A DNA stretch of 64,000 bases, taken from the NCBI GenBank assembly GCA_016214035.1, contig JACRPF010000013.1, positions 1-64,000 of the forward strand. The letters are read 5' to 3'. The first letter of the stretch is position 1. Each line of letters begins with the position of its first letter. Shown piece after piece: positions 1-6,584 of this stretch. The DNA is from Spirochaetota bacterium (GTDB taxonomy: Bacteria > Spirochaetota > Brachyspiria > Brachyspirales > JACRPF01). The position numbers and the translations under genes are program-made. The notes below the pieces were generated by a model, which saw only the letters and a list, made by a program, of their open reading frames with translations, was not told the DNA's origin and made no database searches.

Positions 1-717
1 GTCTTCTTGCCGAAACGTTATACCCCATTTCTATAGCACCTGCAAATCATCAAGGATATGGGATTCAAAGCAATATTTCATTTTACCATAAACAATTACC
101 CAAAGGTTCTTGAATCGAACGTGCCCGACATTTCTACCTCTATATCAGCGGCAAGGTATATTATCGATCTCTTCGGTACCGAATCACTCGTTTGGCGATA
201 TGACCCGATTATTCATTCAAGTATCACCGATTTTGCATTCCACGAAAGGAACTTTGCATTGATCGCACATAAGTTGAAGGGACTGACATCACGCTGTATT
301 TTCAGTTATGTGAATCGATACCGTAAGGTTGATTTTACATTCAAGCAAATCGAAATGAGTGAGAATATATCGGTTCAGGAAATCAGTCCTGATGGAAAAA
401 TACTATTCGCGCATCGGCTTTCAGAGATCGCAAATGGATATGGTATTACGCTATATTCCTGTTGCGATGATGCTCTTGTCTGTAATGGAATAAAGAAAGC
501 TCATTGCATCGATGTAGATCAAATTAACGCTATAACCGACAACGATAATCAGATTTTACTGAAACCGACACGCAAAGGCTGCGGCTGCTATGAAAGTAGG
601 GATATCGGTGCGTATAATACCTGTATTCATGGTTGCGCATATTGTTATGCAAATACCGGAAAAAAAACCGCCGCGGGATATCACCAAACGTATAATCCAC
701 TGCACACGATGCTCTGA
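1..717 (+). pseudogene. DUF1848 family protein, 5' part disrupted and cut by window edge
   Basis: The downstream part, from an ATG at 58, is a typical DUF1848 C-terminal half. It has a WRYDPI motif and a C-terminal cysteine cluster (CGC, DIGAYNTC, HGCAYCYAN), as expected for this radical-SAM-like family of unknown function. Family members are about 280-300 residues, so roughly 70 residues are missing before residue 1 of the intact part. The frame upstream of 58 still resembles the family (VF..K...PFL followed by HL..IKD) but has a TAG at 34-36, and a conserved Trp-Thr pair reads Leu-Pro. I therefore read it as a decaying gene, though a sequencing error cannot be excluded. The next gene follows with its ribosome-binding site at the stop codon. 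Confidence 0.6.
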
Positions 718-730
718 AGGAGTAGAACGC

Positions 731-1288
731 ATGACGAAACACACAATCATTACTATCAAGAAAGTATCCGTCAAAGCAAGATACAAATTCATCTGGTTAA
801 AAAGCATCGAGGGACTGGATATGTCGAAACATTGTGCGGCGGGCTTGATAGGTTCTACCTATACTACGCGAGTTATGCACGAAGAGATCATCAATAAATC
901 ATCTGACAAGCATCTGACACTTCGCTCGCGTAACGGACTATATTATCTCTGTGGGGTGAGCGAGCCGTATATCTGGAAAAAAAATTTTCACCTGCCGTTC
1001 AAATACGCGGAGAATAAACTGATTCAATTTGAAAGCAATGGAATTGAGGTCGAAACCATCAATGCTGAACGGATCGAATTGCACGATGTCAATCGACAGA
1101 AATGCCGATTTCCCGGCGCTCATTTCCCCGAGTATTATACCTGCAGGAATTGGCAATTCGCTAACATGCTCATTAATAACGAGATCGAAGGATATTTCGT
1201 AAAGAATACTTACGGCTATTGCTACGAAGTGCGTCGAGGTATTGAAAACGATTTTTTCGCTGAAATGGATCTACGTAATTTCAAATAA
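731..1288 (+). CDS. Hypothetical protein (185 aa)
   Basis: I do not recognise this protein. It is a soluble 185-residue product with no signal peptide or membrane segment, rich in Lys, Arg, Tyr and Asn, with scattered cysteines. The start at 731 has a GAAGGAG ribosome-binding site nine bases upstream; an in-frame ATG further upstream would lie inside the DUF1848 gene and has no such site. It is followed 13 bases later by the DUF6876-like gene, so the two are probably co-transcribed with the DUF932 gene after them. Base composition matches the A+T-richer left end rather than the rest of the window. It is most likely an accessory gene of a plasmid-, phage- or ICE-derived segment. Confidence 0.65.
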   Translation: MTKHTIITIKKVSVKARYKFIWLKSIEGLDMSKHCAAGLIGSTYTTRVMHEEIINKSSDKHLTLRSRNGLYYLCGVSEPYIWKKNFHLPFKYAENKLIQFESNGIEVETINAERIELHDVNRQKCRFPGAHFPEYYTCRNWQFANMLINNEIEGYFVKNTYGYCYEVRRGIENDFFAEMDLRNFK

Positions 1289-1301
1289 TGGAGGTTTTCG
1301 T

Positions 1302-1676
1302 ATGCAGACAACTGATATCAACGGTAACACTGAACTGAAGACCGCGCTCGCGGGTTTTCAAGGCAGCGAACAGTATTACCGTCACTGGCTGAGGAACATC
1401 GTGTATACCGAAGGAGTCAAGTATCTTGCTGATACCGCGGGAGCATATTGGCTTATCGATATTGTGGCTTCAGCACAATCAGTACCGCAATTGAAAGGCG
1501 AATCGTTTCAGACTTGGATACTCGATGTTTATCCTGACCATCACGCGAAAGTGTATGCCACCGACGGGAATACTACTACGTTGTATTCCCAGGAAATACC
1601 ATACACCGATTTCCCGCTCGATTCGATCAAGCTCTTTCTCGCCGACAATGTCCTTTTACTTCCGTCAGAATATTAA
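1302..1676 (+). CDS. DUF6876-like small protein
   Basis: This 124-residue protein resembles the small DUF6876-type proteins found on plasmids and integrative elements. The visible features are an early segment in which the chain is said to be expressed in a 'GSEQYYRHW' context, a 'GVKYLADTAGAYWLID' core, and a C-terminal 'LLLPSEY'. The function is unknown. The start at 1302 has a GGAGG ribosome-binding site immediately upstream at about 1291. It sits 13 bases after the preceding hypothetical gene and 14 bases before the DUF932 gene. That close spacing, with a good ribosome-binding site before each gene, suggests one operon. The family assignment rests on pattern memory and needs a profile search. 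Confidence 0.6.
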   Translation: MQTTDINGNTELKTALAGFQGSEQYYRHWLRNIVYTEGVKYLADTAGAYWLIDIVASAQSVPQLKGESFQTWILDVYPDHHAKVYATDGNTTTLYSQEIPYTDFPLDSIKLFLADNVLLLPSEY

Positions 1677-1690
1677 TCTCGGAGGAATTC

Positions 1691-2515
1691 ATGAAAACAG
1701 GATTTGAACCGCTGACTGTATCGGAACTGAAACTCAAGGCGCCAAGTATCTTCACCGGGCATCCGGCAGCCCGGACGTCGCCGCATCGCTACCTCTTTAT
1801 CCCGACAAGCAAAGTAGTACAGATTCTCGAAACGATCGGCTGGCTGCCGGTCTTCGCTGATGAAAAATCAGTGCGAAACGAACAGAATCAGGGATATCAG
1901 AAACATGTCATCCGCTTTCGTAATTTCAACGAATCGATGCGCACTCGTTTGGATGTCGGCGATTCTCTCGTAGAGATTGTGCTCACAAACAGCCACGATG
2001 GACTTGCATCATTTAATTTCATGGCAGGTTTGTTCCGACTCGTATGTGGCAACGGTCTTATCGTCGCAAATGGAATGCTTAACGATCTTCGCGTGATACA
2101 TAGCAGTTTCAATGCGGCAAATGTCATAGATGTGTGCGCGGAGATCATTAACGAGGTTCCAACGATGGCCGGCTCAATTAACCGCATGCGTGAAATTGAA
2201 TTGACGAAGCCGGAACAGGTCGCATTCGCAACAGCAGCAAAGTCAATCCGATGGAATGATGAGGTCGATGTTGATGTCGACGGCTTGATACGTCCAAAAC
2301 GAATGGAAGACGACCACAATGACATTTGGCACACGTTCAATACTATCCAGGAGAACATCATACGGGGTGGGATAAGAACTCGAAATGCAAGACTCCACCG
2401 CTCCCATTCACGCGAGGTAAAAAGCGTAGATGAAAATATCCGCCTTAACAAGGCGCTTTGGATTCTCGCTGAACGCATGGTCGATATTAAAACTGGCGCG
2501 CAGTTGTCTGCGTAG
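1691..2515 (+). CDS. DUF932 (phage/plasmid-like) protein
   Basis: A 274-residue DUF932-family protein, the family often annotated 'phage/plasmid-like protein'. Typical family segments are visible: an HRYLFIPTSKVV segment near residue 35, a QGYQKHVIRFR stretch near 70, and the 'LVEIVLTNSHDG...FMAGLFRLVCGNGL' core around residues 95-125. The molecular role of DUF932 is not established, though its genes are typical of mobile elements. GGAGG lies just before the ATG. The stop at 2513-2515 directly abuts the stop of the convergent HTH gene with no bases between them. The C-terminus ends in a family-typical helical region. Confidence 0.8.
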   Translation: MKTGFEPLTVSELKLKAPSIFTGHPAARTSPHRYLFIPTSKVVQILETIGWLPVFADEKSVRNEQNQGYQKHVIRFRNFNESMRTRLDVGDSLVEIVLTNSHDGLASFNFMAGLFRLVCGNGLIVANGMLNDLRVIHSSFNAANVIDVCAEIINEVPTMAGSINRMREIELTKPEQVAFATAAKSIRWNDEVDVDVDGLIRPKRMEDDHNDIWHTFNTIQENIIRGGIRTRNARLHRSHSREVKSVDENIRLNKALWILAERMVDIKTGAQLSA

Positions 2516-2860
2516 CTACAAAATAAAAACTTCCTTACGGAATGCCTTATGCAATCTTCCTTGTATCGTTTTCATCTGCTGCGAGATGGCTGGCTGCGAT
2601 ATGCCAATGGCCTGTGCCATCTGCACCTGTGTTGCGCCCATTCCGTACATGCGAAGAATTCGCACTTGCGTTGGAGGAAGAATAGCAATAACACGATGAC
2701 GCACCTTGCTGCGGTTTGCTTCATCCCATGGCGTCATATACAATGCGTCGTCGAGGTGATCGTGCGGTTTTTCCCTATGGCATGTTTTGCATTTGAGGAG
2801 TTCCTCCAAGTCCCTGCATGGAGCCCTACAATGCGAATTTTCCCTACAATTATTGCACAT
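2516..2860 (-). CDS. Small Cys-rich HTH protein, sigma-70 region 4-like
   Basis: A 114-residue protein with two parts. The N-terminal 30 residues hold Cys at several spacings (CNNC, CRAPC, CKTC), which suggests a zinc-binding knob. The C-terminal half is a helix-turn-helix of the sigma-70 region 4/LuxR kind (ATQVQMAQAIGISQPAISQQ). It probably binds DNA and may regulate the neighbouring accessory genes. The ATG at 2860 lacks a strong ribosome-binding site, so a shorter start is possible, but only the long form keeps the Cys cluster. It is convergent with, and abuts, the DUF932 gene. Such small HTH proteins are common on phages and plasmids. Confidence 0.6.
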   Translation of the reverse strand: MCNNCRENSHCRAPCRDLEELLKCKTCHREKPHDHLDDALYMTPWDEANRSKVRHRVIAILPPTQVRILRMYGMGATQVQMAQAIGISQPAISQQMKTIQGRLHKAFRKEVFIL

Positions 2861-3048
2861 TGGTTAGTGAATATTTCTGGCAATAATAACCCTATTAACG
2901 TGAAAAGGTGAAATATGGCCTGAATAGACGCCGGTGAGAAAAAAATCTTCATAATCTGAGAGCATATGTGTTATATAAAATGTCCTGATTTTTGTGACAC
3001 ATTCGATTGCTTTTATACCGGTTTTTAGTATTAAATACGGGAGAAGCG

Positions 3049-3300
3049 ATGAAAAAGACAAAAATTATGACCGTCAAGCAACTGATTGCATTGTGCCAAA
3101 ATGGCAAGTCCCCGAAACGGGTGTCTCTGAAAGACATTGCGCGGGAAAGATTTTCAATCCCTGTAGTGCGCGATGCAAAGAAAAGCGAAGCACCTGCGAT
3201 CATCGCAATTGACAAAATCGATTATGTTAAAGTCGACGATGCATATGAATTGCAAAAGGCAAAGCCGACAAAACGAGAAAAGAAAAAAAGTAAAAAATAG
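3049..3300 (+). CDS. Small basic hypothetical protein (83 aa)
   Basis: An 83-residue, Lys-rich protein that I do not recognise. The start at 3049 has GGGAGAAG seven bases upstream. The N-terminal half contains 'MTVKQLIALCQNGKSPKRV', which could form a short helical DNA-binding or adaptor segment. The C-terminus is almost pure basic charge (KKKSKK). It has no signal peptide or membrane segment. It ends one base before a near-consensus promoter. It lies in the accessory stretch and has no obvious partner. Confidence 0.45.
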   Translation: MKKTKIMTVKQLIALCQNGKSPKRVSLKDIARERFSIPVVRDAKKSEAPAIIAIDKIDYVKVDDAYELQKAKPTKREKKKSKK

Positions 3301-3301
3301 C

Positions 3302-3330
3302 TTGACTGATTCCGGACCTGTATCTATATT
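3302..3330 (+). promoter_or_regulatory. Strong sigma-70 promoter without a convincing gene
   Basis: TTGACT at 3302-3307, a 17-base spacer and TATATT at 3325-3330 make a near-consensus promoter. The only candidate product is a 68-codon ORF at 3357-3563, with an AAGGA before its ATG, that overlaps the end of the convergent CsgG-type fragment. Confidence 0.6.
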
Positions 3331-3356
3331 ATCGCCATCAACCAAGGACAAACGGT

Positions 3357-3563
3357 ATGAAAAATGTTTTTATAAAAAAGAATGTAAGCGGGGCGTCCTA
3401 TCCGTTCCCCGACGGAGAAAACCGTTTGTCCGGGGACGCTTCGCTTATTTCTATTTCAACACCAATTAGTTCTGCTGGAACACGAAAAATGATCCAGCAG
3501 ACAAAACCATATGTTTCTGCTAAGTTCCTTATGAATTCGCCTGCTGGAATTCCTGCTCTTTAA
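3357..3563 (+). CDS. Possible small ORF downstream of an orphan promoter
   Basis: A 68-codon frame starting 27 bases after a good promoter, with AAGGA nine bases before the ATG. The product has no recognisable domain and no clear compositional signature, and its last 12 codons overlap the opposite-strand CsgG-type remnant. The mRNA could form hairpins (around 3404-3438 and 3472-3500), so a small RNA is an alternative. I list it because the promoter is strong, not because the protein is convincing. Confidence 0.25.
   Translation: MKNVFIKKNVSGASYPFPDGENRLSGDASLISISTPISSAGTRKMIQQTKPYVSAKFLMNSPAGIPAL
3472..3500. repeat. Inverted repeat, 8-bp stem
   Basis: CTGCTGGA at 3472-3479 is perfectly complementary to TCCAGCAG at 3493-3500 around a 13-base loop. 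No T-run follows, so it is not a standard terminator. It lies about 30 bases past the premature end of the CsgG-type fragment. A related CTGGAATTCCTG-type sequence occurs inside the end of that fragment, so this could mark the edge of a rearrangement. Confidence 0.5.
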
Positions 3564-3777
3564 GCACTTTATCCATATTGTTCCGGTCAAGAATGTCGAA
3601 TTTGCCGCTGGATACCAGTTCGCTCCGGAACAGATCGCTCACCGCAGATGCTTCGGTTGCGGAAACACCTTTTGCGACAAAGTTCAGCACGCCGACGCGA
3701 TTTTTGACCTGCGGATACAGTGACAATGCCGTCAAAAGAATTAAAAATATATGGAAATGGTATGTTTTTGCTTGCAT
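3529..3777 (-). pseudogene. CsgG/LpoB-like protein, N-terminal fragment
   Basis: The 82 codons encode a signal peptide (a hydrophobic run after MQAKTYHFHIF) and then the first strand-helix unit of the CsgG/LpoB-like fold: 'RVGVLNFVAKGVSATEASAV', 'DLFRSELV' and 'FDILDRNNMDKVL'. This type is common among spirochaete lipoproteins and secreted proteins. Family members normally run beyond 200 residues, but this frame stops right after 'KEQEFQQANS'. The start at 3777 is preferred over an ATG at 3801 because GAGG precedes it at good spacing. A good promoter drives it, so a short secreted product could still be made. Confidence 0.65.
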
Positions 3778-3826
3778 AATGCAACCTCGTACATATTTCA
3801 TTGTGAGCGCAAAAATAAGTTTCGTA

Positions 3827-3854
3827 ATAGTAAACGATACCCCTATATAGTCAA
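3827..3854 (-). promoter_or_regulatory. Promoter of the CsgG-type fragment
   Basis: Read on the minus strand: TTGACT (3854-3849), 16-base spacer, TACTAT (3832-3827). It leads to the start at 3777 with a leader of about 45 bases. Confidence 0.6.
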
Positions 3855-3886
3855 GCCGTATTTTCTGTGCTTACGGCACGGTACTA

Positions 3887-3914
3887 TTGACAAAACAGGG
3901 TGTTCATATAATAT
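3887..3914 (+). promoter_or_regulatory. Promoter of the scpAB operon
   Basis: Consensus TTGACA at 3887-3892, 16-base spacer, TAATAT at 3909-3914. A TATAAT at 3907-3912 is also present but would give a 14-base spacer. It lies about 40 bases before the small ORF that precedes scpA. Confidence 0.65.
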
Positions 3915-3956
3915 TTTCCCGCTGCATCTGCAAATCATCTACGGTACACCAAAAAC

Positions 3957-4076
3957 ATGACGATTGAACTGAGCTTCGAAATTTTATTCGGGTTTATCAT
4001 CATTCCCGCGCTGTTTGCAGCCATTTTTAATATCCATTTCCGGCGCCGCACTGACGGTATATGGATAATGTCATGA
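3957..4076 (+). CDS. 39-aa membrane peptide upstream of scpA
   Basis: A 39-codon frame encoding a single hydrophobic segment (about residues 8-27, with FGFIIIPALFAAIF) followed by a basic stretch (HFRRRTD), as in a small inner-membrane protein with a cytoplasmic C-terminus. Its stop overlaps an ATG of scpA at 4073 as ATGA, and it also overlaps the longer scpA start at 4061. It begins about 43 bases after the scpAB promoter. There is no clear ribosome-binding site before its ATG, so translation is uncertain. It could be a leader peptide or a real membrane peptide. I recognise no family. Confidence 0.45.
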   Translation: MTIELSFEILFGFIIIPALFAAIFNIHFRRRTDGIWIMS

Positions 4077-4852
4077 GCGATTTGTCAAACGTAAACACGC
4101 CGTCCGGCGACGGTTTCAGCGTCAAGCTTACCGAATATGAAGGTCCGCTTGATTATCTTATCGAGCTGGTGCGCCGTTCGGAAAAGAACATCTATGAAAT
4201 ATCGCTCGTGTCCATCATCGAACAGTTCCTGGCGCACATACGTACACTGCAGGAACATAATCTCGAAGTGACGAGTGATTTTCTGGTGATGGCGGCCGAA
4301 CTCCATCTCATGAAATCGCGCATGCTCCTGCCGTACGATTACGGCAAGGATCTGAAAGACCGCGAGGATCCGAAGTTCAAACTCGTGCAGCAGCTTCTGG
4401 AATATCAGCAGTTCAAGCTTTCGGCGGAAACGCTTGATGAACTCCAGCAGTTTGAGGATATGGTCATCGAGCGCAAGGACAAACAGCGCGTACTGCCGCT
4501 TCCCGCCGAGAAGGAAGACCCGAAGGACGCCTGGGGCGAGGTGGGACTCTATGAGCTGGTGAGCGCCTTCGCCCGGCTCGTCTACTTTGTGGACAAGAGC
4601 GAACTTGCCGCCATGGAGGCGAACGAGTTCTCGGTGGCCGACGCCACATCGCTCATCATGGTGAAGACACGAGAGCAGCAGATGTTCAGCTTTTTCGAGC
4701 TTTTGAATGAACGCCTCACCAAACGTAATCTCATCATCTTCTTTCTCGCGATACTCGAACTGGTGACCAACCGCACGATACAGCTCAAACAGGACAAACA
4801 GTTCAACGAAATTTATATTTTCTCGAATATCTATAAGGGAGACGCCGTGTAA
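4061..4852 (+). CDS. scpA: Segregation and condensation protein A
   Basis: ScpA is the kleisin subunit that bridges SMC and ScpB in the bacterial condensin and helps chromosome segregation. The 263-residue length is normal. The typical N-terminal 'YEGPLDYLIELVRRSEKNIYEI' region, shown here in part (GPLDYLIELVRRSEKNIYEI), binds the SMC neck, and it is followed by 'FLVMAAELHLMKSRMLLP'. The C-terminal winged helix contains 'FFELLNERLTKRNLIIFFLAILELV'-type residues, truncated here to FFLAILELV. The start could be 4061 or 4073; the latter forms ATGA with the upstream peptide. The stop overlaps the scpB start (TAATG), so the two are translationally coupled, as expected for partners of one complex. 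Confidence 0.93.
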   Translation: MDNVMSDLSNVNTPSGDGFSVKLTEYEGPLDYLIELVRRSEKNIYEISLVSIIEQFLAHIRTLQEHNLEVTSDFLVMAAELHLMKSRMLLPYDYGKDLKDREDPKFKLVQQLLEYQQFKLSAETLDELQQFEDMVIERKDKQRVLPLPAEKEDPKDAWGEVGLYELVSAFARLVYFVDKSELAAMEANEFSVADATSLIMVKTREQQMFSFFELLNERLTKRNLIIFFLAILELVTNRTIQLKQDKQFNEIYIFSNIYKGDAV

Positions 4853-5595
4853 TGAGCGATGATACTGTAGAATCGAATACGCAGGCCGGCACTGAATCGC
4901 CCGATTCATCCGCCGCAGCAACCACCGCTGAAGGCGTTGCCGCCACCGAAAGCGTTCTTGAAAACCTCGAAGAGATGCACGGCGGCGGAGCACCCGGCGA
5001 AACCCCGGAATCCGAAGAAGCCGAAGCCGCGCCGGAAAAACATATTCCCGCTGAGGTGCTCGCCGACCCCGTTGCGGCGTCGAAGATCGTCGAAGCGATC
5101 ATTTTCATCGAAGGAACGGTAACGCTCAGAAAACTCCATCGCATCCTCAGCATCGACACTGACGCAATCCGCGCCATCATCCGCGCCATCAATGAACGCC
5201 ACGCAGCTTCGGGCGGTCTTGAGATTATCGAGATCGGCGACAGCGTGCGGATGATAGCCGCGCAATCCATATTCCCGCATCTTTCAAAGGTGTATGGTAA
5301 GAAAAAAAAGACCACGCTTTCGCGGACCATACTCCAGGCACTCGCCATCATCGCCTATAAACAGCCGGTCACCAAGGCGGAGATTGACGACGTGCGCCAG
5401 GCCGACAGCGCCAAGCAATTACGCTACCTCATGGAAGAGGGCTTCGTCGAATTCAAAGGCCGGAAGGATATTCTCAATAAACCGCAGACCTACGGAACGA
5501 CGGACCTGTTTCTCATACACTTCGGTCTTGCGTCGCTCGATGATCTGCCGAAGCTTCGCGAACTGAAAGAACTTGAATTCAACCGCGCCGACTGA
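4852..5595 (+). CDS. scpB: Segregation and condensation protein B
   Basis: ScpB forms a dimer of winged-helix proteins that binds ScpA in the SMC condensin. Residues from about 62 onward match the family: 'AASKIVEAIIFIEGTVTLR', 'LEIIEIGDSVRMIAA', 'LSRTILQALAIIAYKQPVTK' and 'YGTTDLFLIHFGLASLDDLP'. The first 60 residues form an unusual low-complexity acidic tail rich in Glu, Ala, Ser and Thr that most ScpB proteins lack. It overlaps the scpA stop codon by one base. The extension is probably disordered. No alternative start within the conserved region has a better ribosome-binding site. Confidence 0.93.
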   Translation: MSDDTVESNTQAGTESPDSSAAATTAEGVAATESVLENLEEMHGGGAPGETPESEEAEAAPEKHIPAEVLADPVAASKIVEAIIFIEGTVTLRKLHRILSIDTDAIRAIIRAINERHAASGGLEIIEIGDSVRMIAAQSIFPHLSKVYGKKKKTTLSRTILQALAIIAYKQPVTKAEIDDVRQADSAKQLRYLMEEGFVEFKGRKDILNKPQTYGTTDLFLIHFGLASLDDLPKLRELKELEFNRAD

Positions 5596-5620
5596 ACGTC
5601 AATGCCGATAATGACAAATC

Positions 5621-6508
5621 ATGCCGTTTGAAAAAGGGTATCTGCTGTTCGGTCTTACCGCCGCGATCATCTATGCCATTGCCGCATCATCGCTGAAAAC
5701 CGCATCCGACCGCGGCGCAAAATCGCTGCACACGACGCTCATCGCCAACATCGTAACCGCATTCGCGTTCATGGCGTTCGTGCCGTGGACGAGCGGACGT
5801 ATTTTTCCGCAGACCTGGTGGCCGAGCATCATCGTCGGCGTGCTCTTCGCGGCGGGACAGCTCTGCACGGTGCTCGCGCTTTCCCGCGGACATGCGTCCG
5901 TCGCAACGCCGGTGATGGGGAGCAAGGCGGTCATCGTCGCGTTCACGCTCGTTCTCTTCGGACGGCCTATCGGCATTCCCGTCTGGATAGGGGCGCTCCT
6001 TACGAGCATCGGTATTGCGGTGCTCGCGTTTCAGCGTGAAAAAGGTGCGCGCGGCATGGCACCATCCATCATCTTTGCGCTTCTGGCGGCACTCTTTTTC
6101 GCCGTGTTCGATGCGCTTACGCAGCTCTGGTCGCCCGGCATCACGTTCGGCCGTCTCATCCCCTGGGCAATGCTCATCTCGGCTGTCGCAACCGTGCCGC
6201 CGCTTCTCATCATGAACCGCGGTTTGCCCGCACTCCCGCGTCAGGCAATCGGATATCTTGCGCTCGGTGTGGCGCTTCTCACCACGCAGTCGCTCATACT
6301 CATCTGGTCCATCGGCGCATTCTCCGACGCGGCCGGGCTCAATGTCGTTTACGGGAGCCGCGGCATCTGGAGCGTACTCGTCGTGTGGATGTTCGGCCAT
6401 CATTTCTCGAAGGATGAACGGTTTACCGGCACCGGCACCGTGGTACGCCGTCTTGCCGCGGCGTCACTCATCGCAGCCGCCATCGTTCTGGTATTTGTTT
6501 TCCGGTAG
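5621..6508 (+). CDS. EamA-family (DMT) transporter
   Basis: A 295-residue inner-membrane protein with about ten hydrophobic segments arranged as two EamA repeats, typical of drug/metabolite transporters. Early segments include 'GYLLFGLTAAIIYAIAASS', and the second repeat begins near residue 145 (MAPSIIFALLAALFFAVFDA). Substrates of such proteins vary (amino acids, nucleotides, sugars, drugs) and cannot be inferred here. It follows scpB by 25 bases and may be transcribed with it, although no strong ribosome-binding site precedes the ATG. A second EamA protein lies at 51655-52566. Confidence 0.8.
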   Translation: MPFEKGYLLFGLTAAIIYAIAASSLKTASDRGAKSLHTTLIANIVTAFAFMAFVPWTSGRIFPQTWWPSIIVGVLFAAGQLCTVLALSRGHASVATPVMGSKAVIVAFTLVLFGRPIGIPVWIGALLTSIGIAVLAFQREKGARGMAPSIIFALLAALFFAVFDALTQLWSPGITFGRLIPWAMLISAVATVPPLLIMNRGLPALPRQAIGYLALGVALLTTQSLILIWSIGAFSDAAGLNVVYGSRGIWSVLVVWMFGHHFSKDERFTGTGTVVRRLAAASLIAAAIVLVFVFR

Positions 6509-6535
6509 CGTTTGCAATCATGTTCGACAGGCCGA

Positions 6536-6563
6536 TTGACGTGAAACACCGTAGACATATACT
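6536..6563 (+). promoter_or_regulatory. Promoter of the GH-A hydrolase gene
   Basis: TTGACG at 6536-6541, 16-base spacer, TATACT at 6558-6563. The ATG at 6585 follows with GAGGTG as ribosome-binding site, giving a leader of only about 15 bases. Confidence 0.7.
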
Positions 6564-6584
6564 CCGGTATATGAGGTGACTATC

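Noticed and set aside
3907-3912. TATAAT as -10 of the scpAB promoter
   Set aside because: It would leave only 14 bases to the TTGACA box; the overlapping TAATAT gives 16, matching other promoters in the window.
4085-4993. 302-codon antisense frame over scpA-scpB
   Set aside because: It is the shadow of two well-known overlapping genes; the product is Arg/Leu/His-rich with no domain.
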